Shown in pieces: positions 43,143 to 51,726 of a stretch of 64,000 nt of DNA. This DNA is from Actinospica sp035493475 (GTDB lineage Bacteria > Actinomycetota > Actinomycetes > Streptomycetales > Catenulisporaceae). The DNA is taken from NCBI GenBank assembly GCA_035493475.1, contig DATJIF010000030.1, forward strand, positions 62,001 through 126,000, in the 5' to 3' direction. The notes under the pieces were generated by a model. The model was not told the DNA's origin. It was given only the letters and a program-made list of their open reading frames with translations, and ran no database searches. Each line of letters opens with the position of its first letter. The stretch's first letter is position 1. The position numbers were made by a program, and so were the translations under genes.

Positions 43143-45007
43143 CGACGCGCAGACTGACGGTCGGCCAGGCGCTGGTCGAGTTCCTGGCCCACCAGTACAC
43201 CGTGGACGGCGACATCCGCGAGCGCACGATCCCGGCCGTCTTCGGGATCTTCGGGCACGGCAACGTCGCGGGGCTCGGGCAGGCGCTCAAGCAGTACAGC
43301 GTGACCGATCCGGAACTGCTGCCGTACCACCAGGCGCGCAACGAGCAGGCGATGGTGCACCAGGCGGTCGGCTTCGCGCGGATGCACCGGCGCCGGGCCA
43401 CGCTCGCGGCAACCGCCTCGGTCGGCCCCGGCGCGGCGAACATGCTGACCGGCGCGGCGCTCGCCACCGCGAACCGGATGCCCGCGCTGCTGCTGCCCTC
43501 GGACACCTTCGCGACCCGCGTCGCGGATCCGGTGCTCCAGCAGCTCGAACTCCCGCACGACACCGGGCTTCAGGTCACCGACGCGTTCCGGCCGCTGTCC
43601 CGGTTCTTCGACCGCGTGCAGCGTCCCGAGCAGCTGTACTCGATCGCGCTCGCCGCCATGCGGGTGCTGACGGATCCGGCCGAGACCGGCGCCGTCACGA
43701 TCGCGCTGCCGGAGGACGTGCAGGCCGAGGCCATCGACGTACCGGTCGAGTTCCTCCAGGACCGCGAGTGGCACGTGCGTCGTCCCGCGCCGGAGAAGTG
43801 GGCGCTCGACGCCGCCGTGGCCGCGATCCGCAACGCCCGCAAGCCTTTCGTCATCGCGGGCGGCGGCGTCATCTACTCGGGTGCGGAGGAGTCGCTGCGC
43901 GCGCTGGTCGAGCTCACCGGCATCCCGGTCGGCACGAGTCAAGCCGGTGGCGGCTCGCTGAACTGGGACCACCCGCAGTACCTCGGGGGAGTGGGCGCCA
44001 CCGGCACGACCGCCGCGAACCGGATCGTCGCGGACGCGGACGTCGTCATCGGCATCGGCACCCGCTACAGCGACTTCACCACCGCCAGCCGCACGGCGTT
44101 CCAGAACCCTGACGTCACCTTCGTCAACATCAACATCGCCTCTTTCGACGCGTACAAGCACGGCAGTCAGCTTCCTGTCATCGCCGACGCGCGCGAGACC
44201 CTCGACGTGCTGCGGGAAGCGCTCTCCGACCACCGGGTAGACGCGGAGTACGCGGCACGCATCGCCGTCGAGAAGCGCGCGTGGGACACGGTCGTAGAGA
44301 GCGCTCTCTCGCCGACCGGTGCCGAACTGCCCGGCCAGTCCGAGATCATCGGCGCGATCCAGGCCGCGAGCGACCCGCGCGACGTGATCGTGCAGGCCGC
44401 GGGTTCGCTGCCGGGCGACCTGCACAAGCTGTGGCGGGTGCGCGACCCGCTCGGCTACCACGTCGAGTACGCGTTCTCCTGCATGGGCTACGAGATCGCG
44501 GGCGGCATCGGCGCCAAGCGCGGACTCGACGCACTCGGCGACGACCGCGACGTGATCATCATGGTCGGCGACGGCTCGTACCTGATGCTGCACAGCGAAC
44601 TCGCCACGATCGCGGCCGAGGGTCTCAAGGCGATCATCGTGCTGATCCAGAACGAGGGCTACGCCTCCATCGGCCACCTCTCGGAGACCATCGGCTCCGA
44701 GCGCTTCGGCACCCGGTACCCGGCCGGTCCGGATCTCGCGTCCAACGCGCGCAGCTACGGCATCGACGTCATCGAGATCCGCCCCGGCGCGCTCGCGATC
44801 GAGCAGCTGTCCGCCGCGATCAAGACGGCGAAGGCGGGCACCGCCCCGACGCTGATCCACATCAACTCGGACCCCTTCCACTACGCCCCCGACGGCGAGG
44901 GCTGGTGGGACGTGCCGATCGCGCAGGTCTCCGAACTCGACAGCACGCGGCAGGCGTACGCGCAGTACGTCGAGCAGCGGCAGAAGCAGCGCCCCCTCCT
45001 CGGCTGA
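43139..45007 (+). CDS. iolD: 3D-(3,5/4)-trihydroxycyclohexane-1,2-dione hydrolase (TPP enzyme)
   Basis: 622 residues from GTG 43139 (GGAGGAGAG upstream). TPP-family order: N-terminal pyrimidine domain (GIFGHGNVAGLGQALKQY, YHQARNEQAMVHQAVGFARMH), central domain (KPFVIAGGGVIYSGAEE), C-terminal cofactor domain with MVGDGSYLMLHSELATIA near 480. It opens the ring of the dione. A perfect 14-bp palindrome AGAGAGCGCTCTCT lies inside the gene at 44296-44309. Confidence 0.95.
   Translation: MTTRRLTVGQALVEFLAHQYTVDGDIRERTIPAVFGIFGHGNVAGLGQALKQYSVTDPELLPYHQARNEQAMVHQAVGFARMHRRRATLAATASVGPGAANMLTGAALATANRMPALLLPSDTFATRVADPVLQQLELPHDTGLQVTDAFRPLSRFFDRVQRPEQLYSIALAAMRVLTDPAETGAVTIALPEDVQAEAIDVPVEFLQDREWHVRRPAPEKWALDAAVAAIRNARKPFVIAGGGVIYSGAEESLRALVELTGIPVGTSQAGGGSLNWDHPQYLGGVGATGTTAANRIVADADVVIGIGTRYSDFTTASRTAFQNPDVTFVNINIASFDAYKHGSQLPVIADARETLDVLREALSDHRVDAEYAARIAVEKRAWDTVVESALSPTGAELPGQSEIIGAIQAASDPRDVIVQAAGSLPGDLHKLWRVRDPLGYHVEYAFSCMGYEIAGGIGAKRGLDALGDDRDVIIMVGDGSYLMLHSELATIAAEGLKAIIVLIQNEGYASIGHLSETIGSERFGTRYPAGPDLASNARSYGIDVIEIRPGALAIEQLSAAIKTAKAGTAPTLIHINSDPFHYAPDGEGWWDVPIAQVSELDSTRQAYAQYVEQRQKQRPLLG
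44296..44309. promoter_or_regulatory. Intragenic GAGAGCGCTCTC palindrome (iolD)
   Basis: AGAGAGCGCTCTCT, a perfect 14-bp palindrome containing the 12-bp core found before lacI and the glucanase gene. Being inside a reading frame (codons for ESALS), its role is doubtful; a roadblock site or a chance codon run are both possible. Confidence 0.3.
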
Positions 45008-45026
45008 ACGAATCAAGGTAAGGACG

Positions 45027-45953
45027 ATGATGACCGACACCACCGCCGCCCCGCAGGGACTGCGCATCGGCACCGCCCCGGACTCCTGGGGCGTCTGGTT
45101 CCCCGACCACCCCCGGCAGATCCCGTGGGACCGCTTCCTGGACGAGGCGCAGAAGGCCGGGTACCACTGGATCGAGCTCGGCCCCTACGGCTACCTGCCC
45201 ACCGACCCGGAGCGGCTGCGCGACGAGCTGGGCAAGCGCGACCTCGAACTCTCGGCGGGCACCGTGTTCACCGGCTTCCACAAGGGCGAGGAGCAGTGGA
45301 AGCTGGCCTGGGACCAGGCGGTCAAGGTCGCCGGCCTCGCCCACGCGCTCGGCGCCGAGCACATCGTGGTCATCCCGGACATGTGGCGCTCCGAGGCGGA
45401 CGGCACGGCGCTGGAGCCGCGCACCCTGACCCCCGAACAGTGGGACCGGCTCGGCTCCGCGCACGACCGGCTCGGCAAGGCCCTACTGGAGGAGTTCGGC
45501 GTCCGCCAGCAGTTCCACTCGCACGCCGACAGCCACGTCGGCACGTACCGCGAGGTGGAGCGGCTGCTCGGCGTCACCGATCCGCAGTACCTGAACCTGT
45601 GTCTGGACACCGGCCACTTCGCCTACTACGGCGGCGACTGCGTGAAGCTGATCAAGGCGCACCCGGACCGGATCGGCTACCTGCACCTGAAGCAGGTGGA
45701 CCCGGACTACCGCTTCGAGGTGCACAAGAACGACATCCCGTGGTCCGACGCGGCCAACGACGTCATGGTCGAGCCGCCGTCCGGCGTCCCGGACTTCGCG
45801 CCGATCATCGAGGCGGTCGCGGCGATCGACCCGGCGACGTTCGCGATCGTCGAGCAGGACATGCCCGGCGTGGACATCGACATCCCGCTCGGCATCGCGA
45901 CCCGCACCCGCCAGCACATCTTCGGCTGCACGCCGCTGACCCGCGTCCGCTAA
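45027..45953 (+). CDS. iolE: Inosose dehydratase
   Basis: 308 residues, xylose-isomerase-like TIM barrel: GTAPDSWGVWFP near 12, YHWIELGPYGYLPTDPERL, FHSHADSHVGTYREVERLL near 155, LCLDTGHFAYYGGDCVKLI, GYLHLKQVDPDYR and EQDMPGVD. The metal ligands Glu, Asp, His and Glu can be placed. It dehydrates scyllo-inosose. Two ATG codons in tandem (45027, 45030) after AAGGACG. Confidence 0.95.
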   Translation: MMTDTTAAPQGLRIGTAPDSWGVWFPDHPRQIPWDRFLDEAQKAGYHWIELGPYGYLPTDPERLRDELGKRDLELSAGTVFTGFHKGEEQWKLAWDQAVKVAGLAHALGAEHIVVIPDMWRSEADGTALEPRTLTPEQWDRLGSAHDRLGKALLEEFGVRQQFHSHADSHVGTYREVERLLGVTDPQYLNLCLDTGHFAYYGGDCVKLIKAHPDRIGYLHLKQVDPDYRFEVHKNDIPWSDAANDVMVEPPSGVPDFAPIIEAVAAIDPATFAIVEQDMPGVDIDIPLGIATRTRQHIFGCTPLTRVR

Positions 45954-45965
45954 GGGGGCCCATTC

Positions 45966-46985
45966 ATGACCAACGCCACTGAGCTGCGCGTCGGCGTCGT
46001 CGGAACCGGCATCATGGGTTCGGACCACGTGGCCCGGCTGACCAACACCATCACCGGCGCGCACGTGTCGGCGATCGTCGAGCCGGACGCAGGCCGCGCC
46101 GCCGCGGCCGCCAAGCTCGCCCCCGGCGCGAAGACCTTCACCCGGGTCGAGGACGCGCTCGCCGCCGACGCCCTCGACGCGGTCGTCATCGCCACGCCCG
46201 GGAAGTTCCACGAGCCGGTGCTGCTGCCGGTGCTGGAGGCCGGTCTGCCGGTACTGTGCGAGAAGCCGCTGACGCAGGACCCGGATTCGTCCTGGCGGGT
46301 CGTCGAGGCCGAGCAGAAGACCGGCAGGAAGCTGATCCAGGTCGGCTTCATGCGCCGCTTCGACCCGCAGTACCGGCAGCTGCGCGAGCTGATCGTGTCC
46401 GGGAGCGCGGGCGAACTGCTGATGCTGCGCTGCCTGCACCGCAACCCGTCGGTCCCGGACGGGTACACGCAGCCGATGCTGATCAACGACTCGGTGGTGC
46501 ACGAGTTCGACGTGGTGCCGTGGCTCGCCGACGCCTCGATCACGTCCGTCGAGGTCAAGTACGCCAAGCGCAACGCCCTCGGTCCGGCGGGCCTGCGCGA
46601 GCCGATCCTCGTGCTGATGGAGCTCGACAACGGCGTGCTGGTGGACGTCGAGATGAACGTGAGCGTCCAGTTCGGCTACCAGGTCGCCACCGAGGCCGTG
46701 TTCCAGCGCGGCGTGGCCCGGATCGGCCAGCCCGAGGGCCTGCAGCTGTGGCAGGACGCGAAGTTCGCGCTCGGCGAGCACATCAGCTATGTGACCCGGT
46801 TCAAGCAGGCCTATGACATCGAGGTGCAGGACTGGGTCGACGCCACGCACCGCGGCGAGATCGCCGGGCCGTCCGCCTGGGACGGCTACAAGGTGGCCGT
46901 CGCGTGCGCGGCCGGGGTGCGGGCACTGGAGACCAGCGGCCCGGTCCCGGTCGAGCTGCCGGAGACCCCGGCCTTCTACGCCTAG
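45966..46985 (+). CDS. iolG: Inositol 2-dehydrogenase (Gfo/Idh/MocA family)
   Basis: 339 residues. Rossmann GVVGTGIMGSDHVARL at the start, VVIATPGKFHEP, LCEKPLTQD (EKP motif) near 98, GFMRRFDPQYRQL near 128, NDSVVHEFDVVPWL near 175 with the catalytic Asp/His. It oxidises myo-inositol to inosose with NAD+, the entry step of the pathway. Last of the tightly spaced iol genes; a GntR-type operator candidate follows before the next gene. Confidence 0.93.
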   Translation: MTNATELRVGVVGTGIMGSDHVARLTNTITGAHVSAIVEPDAGRAAAAAKLAPGAKTFTRVEDALAADALDAVVIATPGKFHEPVLLPVLEAGLPVLCEKPLTQDPDSSWRVVEAEQKTGRKLIQVGFMRRFDPQYRQLRELIVSGSAGELLMLRCLHRNPSVPDGYTQPMLINDSVVHEFDVVPWLADASITSVEVKYAKRNALGPAGLREPILVLMELDNGVLVDVEMNVSVQFGYQVATEAVFQRGVARIGQPEGLQLWQDAKFALGEHISYVTRFKQAYDIEVQDWVDATHRGEIAGPSAWDGYKVAVACAAGVRALETSGPVPVELPETPAFYA

Positions 46986-46993
46986 CCTTTGCC

Positions 46994-47013
46994 ATGTTAG
47001 TATGTAAGTACAA
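46994..47013. promoter_or_regulatory. GntR operator candidate before the transaldolase gene
   Basis: ATGTTA, eight bases, GTACAA: same layout as the sites at 38705 and 38771, in a 50-base AT-rich gap. This suggests a separate promoter for the transaldolase gene under the same regulator. Confidence 0.5.
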
Positions 47014-47037
47014 AGTAGCGTTCGAATGGAGGTCCGC

Positions 47038-48135
47038 GTGACGAGCCTGGCCGAATCCACCGCGCTCGCGGAGTCGTCGTCCCTGCTCCGGGGCACCCGG
47101 CAGTACCCGGAGACCGCCCTGTGGAACGACTCGGCGGACCCGGACGAGCTCGCCGCGTCCATCGGCTTCGGCGCGGTCGGCGCGACCTGCAACCCGGTCA
47201 TCGCCTACACCGCCATCAGCAAGCACCTGGACGAGTGGGGGCCGCGGATCGCCCGGATCGCGGCGGACAATCCCACGTGGGGCGAGTCGCGGATCGGCTG
47301 GCGGGCCGTCGAAGAGCTCTCCATCGAGGCGGCGAAGCTGCTCGAACCGGCGTTCAAGGCCTCCGGCGGTCGCAACGGCCGGCTCTCCGTGCAGACCGAC
47401 CCGCGTTTCCACCGGGACGCCGACGCGCTGGTCGAGCAGGCCGTGCGCTTCTCGCGGCTCGCCGAGAACATCATCGTGAAGATCCCGGCCACGGCAGTCG
47501 GGATCCGCGCGATCGAGGAGGCCGTCTGCCGCGGCGTCAGCATCAACGTCACGGTGTCCTTCAGCGTGCCGCAGGCCGTGCAGGCGGCCGAGGCGATCGA
47601 GCGCGGCCTGAACCGGCGCGCGGCAGACGGGCAACCCGAGCGCGAGTTCGGGTCCGTGGTCACGATCATGGGCGGCCGGCTCGACGACTGGCTCAAGCAG
47701 GTGGCCGCCAAGGAGCGGATGCTGATCGAGCCGGGCTGCCTCGACTGGGCCGGTGTCGCCGCGCTCAAGCGGGCGTACGGCATCTTCCAGGAGCGCGGCT
47801 ACCGGGCGCGGGTGCTGTCGGCCGCGTTCCGCAACGGCCTGCAGTGGTCCGAACTGCTCGGCGGCGACCTGGTCGTCTCCCCGCCGTTCGACTGGCAGCT
47901 GCGGATCAACGAGAACGAACTCCCGGTCGCCCGCCGCATCGACGTGCCGGTGGACGAGCGGATCATCACCGAGCTGTCCCGGATCCCCGACTTCCGGCGC
48001 GCCTACGAGCCCGACGGGATGACGGTCGAGGAGTTCGACGGCTTCGGCGCCACCCGGGCCACGCTGCGTCAGTTCCTCGACGCGGACGCCCAGCTCGACG
48101 CCCTGGTGCGGGACATCCTGGTCCCCGCTCCTTAG
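47038..48135 (+). CDS. Transaldolase-family protein
   Basis: 365 residues from GTG 47038 (GGAGG five bases upstream). Transaldolase landmarks: TALWNDSADPDELAASI, GAVGATCNPVIAY near 50, the Schiff-base lysine in NIIVKIPATAVGIRAIEEA near 145, and SINVTVSFSVPQAVQAAEAIERGL. Its position at the end of the inositol block, behind its own operator candidate, suggests a role in handling an inositol-derived sugar or triose, but no reaction is established by the sequence. Confidence 0.85.
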   Translation: MTSLAESTALAESSSLLRGTRQYPETALWNDSADPDELAASIGFGAVGATCNPVIAYTAISKHLDEWGPRIARIAADNPTWGESRIGWRAVEELSIEAAKLLEPAFKASGGRNGRLSVQTDPRFHRDADALVEQAVRFSRLAENIIVKIPATAVGIRAIEEAVCRGVSINVTVSFSVPQAVQAAEAIERGLNRRAADGQPEREFGSVVTIMGGRLDDWLKQVAAKERMLIEPGCLDWAGVAALKRAYGIFQERGYRARVLSAAFRNGLQWSELLGGDLVVSPPFDWQLRINENELPVARRIDVPVDERIITELSRIPDFRRAYEPDGMTVEEFDGFGATRATLRQFLDADAQLDALVRDILVPAP

Positions 48136-48148
48136 GTTCGCCGAGGGA

Positions 48149-48303
48149 GTGTTTGAAAAGCAGCGTCGGATCAGGCCGCGGTGTCTGACGCGTGCGCTCG
48201 CAAGGCGCAGGGGCGGGCGCATACTCGGTCGTCTGTAACCGTCCCTGCAACGCCGCGAGCGTGCGTGGCAGGCGCCGCGGCCCCGGCGATGGTTTTCAAA
48301 CAC
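48149..48303. mobile_element. MITE-like element with imperfect terminal inverted repeats
   Basis: 155 bases bounded by GTGTTTGAAAA (48149-48159) and TTTTCAAACAC (48293-48303), perfect over 11 bp and matching further inward (left GCAGCGTCGG, right CCATCGCCGG on the opposite strand). The two-base flanks are both GA, a weak sign of a target duplication. It has no transposase. The right end contributes the stop codon of the GH125 gene. Confidence 0.55.
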
Positions 48304-49615
48304 GACCGGGGTCGAGGCCACAGCAGTCGAGCACGAGCTCGGTGAACGTGGCCTCGGCCCAGGAGAACCACGCGCGGGTCCACTTCCGCGGCCGGTCCAC
48401 GTGGAAGGACTCGTGGATCCGGTCCGTCCCGCCGCGCGTGGCCAGCAGCTTCGCCACAGTGGCACGCTTGACCGCCTCGTCCGGGTCGGTCAGCGCGGCC
48501 GTCGCGAGGGCGATCGGCCAGACGTGCCGACGCGGCGTGTGCGGACTGCCGATGCCCGCCGCGACTTCCCCCGCGTAGAAATAGCGGTTCCTCGGGCTCA
48601 GGATGAACTTGCGCGTCGCCACGTACAGCGGATCATCCGCCGCGCAGTAGCCGAGCCGCGGGAGCGAGAGCAGGCTCGGCACGTTCGCGTCGTCGATCTC
48701 GAGGACGCCGCCGAGCCCGTCCACCTCGTACGCCCAACGCGGCCCTGTCACCGGATCCTGCACCACGGCGTGCTCCCGCAGGCCGCGCTCGATCCCCTCG
48801 CGCAGCCGCGTGGCCCTCTCGATCAGGGTGTTGCTGTGCGGGTCCGCGACCTCGGCGATCGCGGGTAGGCGGCTGAGCACGAGTGAGGCGAACATGTTGC
48901 CGGGCACGTTGTAGTGGTGCACGCACGCGTCGTCGCTCGGCCGGAACGCGCTCCAGGTGAGTCCGGTGACGGCGACCGGCCTGCCGCGTCCGCCGCGTGC
49001 CAGGGTGCCGTTGCTGCGTGCGAAGCGTCGTTGGAAGCGGTAGCCGGAGCGGGCCTCGTGGTCCTGTTCGACCTCCCAGACGTCGAGAGAGCGCTCTACC
49101 GCGCGCCAGTAGAGGTCGTCGAACACGTCGGTCCGGCCGGTGGCGTGCCAGAAGCGTTCGGCCAGGTGCAGCGGATAGCAGAGCGAATCGACCTCGTACT
49201 TGCGCTCCCACACGTCCGGGGTCATCGCCGTCCGGTCACGCTGATGCCCCGCGCCGTCCGGACCCGCGTTGAAGGCGTTCGCGTACGGATCGAGCGCGAT
49301 GAACGACAACTGACGCCGCAGCACGTCTGCCGCGAACTGCCAGGCGGCCGGCACGTACTCGCCGAGCCGCAGCAGGGGCAGCACCTGGGCCGCCGAGTCG
49401 CGCAGCCACATCGCCGGGATGTCGCCGGTGACCAGATACACCGACCCGTCCGGCAGCCGCCGGGCCGCGCGGCCCATGGTCTCCGCGACGAACCGGACGA
49501 CCACCGCGGCCGCCTCGGGTCCCGCGTCGGCGGCCACCCGCTCGTGCAGGGCGCAGGGCGCGGAAGGATCAACGGTCACACTGGAAAAGGTAGGCGCTCG
49601 CGTCCCGGGCCGCAC
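48296..49615 (-). CDS. GH125 exo-alpha-1,6-mannosidase-like protein
   Basis: 439 residues. Signature GSVYLVTGDIPAMWLRDSAAQVLPLL near 55-80, NAFNAGPDGAGHQRDRTAMTPDVWERKYEVDSLCYPLHLA near 115-150, CVHHYNVPGNMFASL near 230, and GTDRIHESFHVDRPRKWTRAWFSWAEATFTELVLDCC at the end, all GH125 features. No signal peptide, so it acts on imported oligosaccharide. Start is uncertain: GTG 49615 or GTG 49579, neither with a clear ribosome site. The last codons and TGA lie in the end of the MITE-like element, so the natural C-terminus may have been altered by insertion. Confidence 0.88.
   Translation of the reverse strand: MRPGTRAPTFSSVTVDPSAPCALHERVAADAGPEAAAVVVRFVAETMGRAARRLPDGSVYLVTGDIPAMWLRDSAAQVLPLLRLGEYVPAAWQFAADVLRRQLSFIALDPYANAFNAGPDGAGHQRDRTAMTPDVWERKYEVDSLCYPLHLAERFWHATGRTDVFDDLYWRAVERSLDVWEVEQDHEARSGYRFQRRFARSNGTLARGGRGRPVAVTGLTWSAFRPSDDACVHHYNVPGNMFASLVLSRLPAIAEVADPHSNTLIERATRLREGIERGLREHAVVQDPVTGPRWAYEVDGLGGVLEIDDANVPSLLSLPRLGYCAADDPLYVATRKFILSPRNRYFYAGEVAAGIGSPHTPRRHVWPIALATAALTDPDEAVKRATVAKLLATRGGTDRIHESFHVDRPRKWTRAWFSWAEATFTELVLDCCGLDPGRV
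49087..49098. promoter_or_regulatory. Intragenic GAGAGCGCTCTA near-palindrome (GH125 gene)
   Basis: Eleven of twelve bases of the LacI-type operator candidate, inside the GH125 gene; the inner ten bases are palindromic. Its presence in another glycosidase gene is suggestive but it is far from any promoter. Confidence 0.25.
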
Positions 49616-49626
49616 CCCGGATCACG

Positions 49627-49642
49627 CCGGAAACGGTTCCGG
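49627..49642. promoter_or_regulatory. Inverted repeat in the GH125 / GH55 divergent region
   Basis: CCGGAA-ACGG-TTCCGG, a 16-bp inverted repeat in the short gap between two divergent glycosidase genes. LacI- and GntR-type operators often look like this. TTGACT at 49658-49663 could be a -35 box for the rightward gene, but no good -10 follows. Confidence 0.45.
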
Positions 49643-49694
49643 AACCTACTCAGTCTCTTGACTCGCTCGGTCGCCGCGGGGTTCACTGCTGGCC

Positions 49695-51587
49695 ATGAGA
49701 ATGCCCTCCGTGCTGCATTCATCCTGGACCCGGCTGCTCGCCGTCGCCGTCGTGGTCGCGGGATCCGCGTGTATACCCGTGGCGGCGTCGGCCGCCGCGG
49801 CCACCAGCACCGCCACCACCTCCTCCGTCGCGCCGTCCACGACCGGCGGGGCGCTCGGGCCGAACGTGTACGTGTTCAGCCCGTCGATGCCGCAGAGCAC
49901 GATCCAGGACACCCTCGACGCGATCGCGGCGCAGCAGGTGCCCAACCAGTTCGGCACGCAGCGGTACGCGCTGCTGTTCGAGCCCGGCACCTACGGCTCG
50001 GCCGCCGACCCGCTGGTCTTCCAGGTCGGCTACTACACCAGCGTGGCCGGGCTCGGGAAGAACCCCTCCGACACGACGATCGTCGGCCAGGTCGACGTCT
50101 TCAATCAGTGCACGAACGGCGACCAGAGCCAGTGCTACGCGCTGGAGAACTTCTGGCGCTCGCTGACGAACCTGACCGTCGACGCGGCCGGCGGCTCCGG
50201 CTGCACCGCGAACACCGAGTTCTGGGCCGTCTCCCAGGCCGCGCCGATGCGCCGGGTCACCGTGAACGGCAACGTCACGCTGATGGACTACTGCGACGGC
50301 TCGCCGGACTACGCGAGCGGCGGCTTCATCGCCGACTCGTCCTTCGCCGGCGGCACGGTGATCAACGGATCGCAGCAGCAGTACATCACCCGCAACAGCA
50401 GTCTCGACGGCTGGTCGAACGGCGTGTGGAACCAGGTCTTCTGCGGCGACCCGGGAGCCCCGGCGCAGAGCTTCGCGGGCAACTCCGGCGACAGCGGCGG
50501 GCCCGCCCCGTACACCACGCTGGCCACCTGCCCGACGACGCGTGAGGAGCCGTACCTCTACACGGACTCGTCCGGCAAGTACGAGGTCTTCATCCCCTCC
50601 GCGCAGACGAACTCCAGCGGACCGAGCTGGGCGAACGGTTCGACCCCGGGCTACTCGCTGCCGCTCGGCAAGTTCTACGTCGTGCAGCAGTCCACGGGCG
50701 TCGGCCAGATCAACGCGGCCCTCGCGCGCGGCCTGAACCTGCTGTTCACCCCGGGCGTCTACAACGTGCCGAGCACCATCCACGTGCTCTGGCCGGACAC
50801 GAAGATCGTCGGCATCGGCTTCCCGACGCTGATCCCGCAGCACGGCAACGTGACGATGGACGCCCTGCCGGTGCCCGGCGTCAACGTCTCCGGCCTGATC
50901 TTCGACGCCGGCCCGGTCACCTCCCCGGCGCTGCTCGACCTGCGCGGCCTGCCCGGAACCGCGGGCCTGTCCGTGTACAAGAGCGACCCGACGAGCATCG
51001 ACGACGTCTTCTTCCGGGTCGGCGGGGCCACGGCCGGTTCCGTGCGCACCGCGTTCGTGGACGACGCGAGCGACTCGATCATCGACGACGTCTGGTCCTG
51101 GCGCGCCGACCACGGCGCGGGTGCCGGGACGTGGACCGGCGACCCGGCCGACACCGGCGCGGCGATCGGCGGCGACGACGTGACCGCGTACGGACTGGCC
51201 GTGGAGCACTACCAGAAGTACGAGACGGTCTGGTCCGGCCAGCACGGCACGATGATCTTCTTCCAGAACGAGAACCCGTACGAGGTCCCGAGCCAGGCCG
51301 CGTGGATGGCGAGCCCGACCCAGGACGGCTACCCGGCGCTGTACCTGCCCAAGAACGTCACCTCGTTCCAGGGCTACGGGCTCGGCAGCTACTCGTACTT
51401 CAACCAGGGCGTCCCGATCGAGAACTCCATGGCCTTCGAGGCGCCGGACGCGCCGGGGGTGCAGTTCCACGACATCCTCACCGTGTTCCTCAACGGATCC
51501 GGCGGCATCCAGTCGGTGATCAACGGTACGGGTGCGCCGGTCTCGTCCGCGTTCGGCGGTCCGAGCGATGTTGTCTCCTATCCGTAA
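49695..51587 (+). CDS. Secreted GH55-like exo-beta-1,3-glucanase
   Basis: 630 residues with a signal peptide (MRMPSVLHSSWTRLLAVAV..., cleavage near ASA-AA around residue 33) and a Ser/Thr/Ala linker. The mature part fits two beta-helix halves as in Streptomyces Lam55A: NVYVFSPSMPQSTIQDTLDAIAAQQVPNQFG, ALLFEPGTYGS, FQVGYYTSVAGLG, ALENFWRSLTNLTVD, then VGIGFPTLIPQHGN, DDVWSWRADHG and MIFFQNENPYEVPSQAAW. Such proteins are often labelled adenylyl cyclase in databases; nothing here supports that. It probably attacks laminarin or fungal walls. Confidence 0.8.
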   Translation: MRMPSVLHSSWTRLLAVAVVVAGSACIPVAASAAAATSTATTSSVAPSTTGGALGPNVYVFSPSMPQSTIQDTLDAIAAQQVPNQFGTQRYALLFEPGTYGSAADPLVFQVGYYTSVAGLGKNPSDTTIVGQVDVFNQCTNGDQSQCYALENFWRSLTNLTVDAAGGSGCTANTEFWAVSQAAPMRRVTVNGNVTLMDYCDGSPDYASGGFIADSSFAGGTVINGSQQQYITRNSSLDGWSNGVWNQVFCGDPGAPAQSFAGNSGDSGGPAPYTTLATCPTTREEPYLYTDSSGKYEVFIPSAQTNSSGPSWANGSTPGYSLPLGKFYVVQQSTGVGQINAALARGLNLLFTPGVYNVPSTIHVLWPDTKIVGIGFPTLIPQHGNVTMDALPVPGVNVSGLIFDAGPVTSPALLDLRGLPGTAGLSVYKSDPTSIDDVFFRVGGATAGSVRTAFVDDASDSIIDDVWSWRADHGAGAGTWTGDPADTGAAIGGDDVTAYGLAVEHYQKYETVWSGQHGTMIFFQNENPYEVPSQAAWMASPTQDGYPALYLPKNVTSFQGYGLGSYSYFNQGVPIENSMAFEAPDAPGVQFHDILTVFLNGSGGIQSVINGTGAPVSSAFGGPSDVVSYP

Positions 51588-51641
51588 AGAAGTGCTCAAC
51601 TGTTCGAAGTGTTCTTATTGATACTGTTGGCTGTTTCATAT

Positions 51642-51670
51642 GCGTGGGGCCTCCGTAGGGGGTCCCACGC
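51642..51670 (+). terminator. Hairpin terminator candidate after the GH55 gene
   Basis: GCGTGGGGCC (51642-51651) pairs with GGTCCCACGC (51661-51670) around a loop of nine bases, 54 bases after the stop codon. There is no T run, as is usual in high-GC actinomycetes. Confidence 0.6.
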
Positions 51671-51697
51671 AGGTCAGCGCGTTACACGCCGATTTCG

Positions 51698-51726
51698 TTG
51701 CCTCTGCCGGGGGTGCATGGTAGGGT
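51698..51726 (+). promoter_or_regulatory. Promoter candidate for cluster 2
   Basis: TTGCCT (51698-51703), 17 bases, TAGGGT (51721-51726): a good match to the vegetative streptomycete promoter (TTGACN / TAGRRT). Transcription would start near 51733, leaving a leader of about 340 bases before the first NRPS gene. Confidence 0.55.

Noticed and set aside
48149..48303. Bidirectional terminator between the transaldolase and GH125 genes
   Set aside because: The paired arms are 133 bases apart and the GH125 stop codon lies within one arm; terminal repeats of a small element explain it better.
49695..51587. Adenylate cyclase, a label often given to such proteins
   Set aside because: There is a signal peptide and beta-helix repeat pattern like GH55 glucanases, and no cyclase motif.
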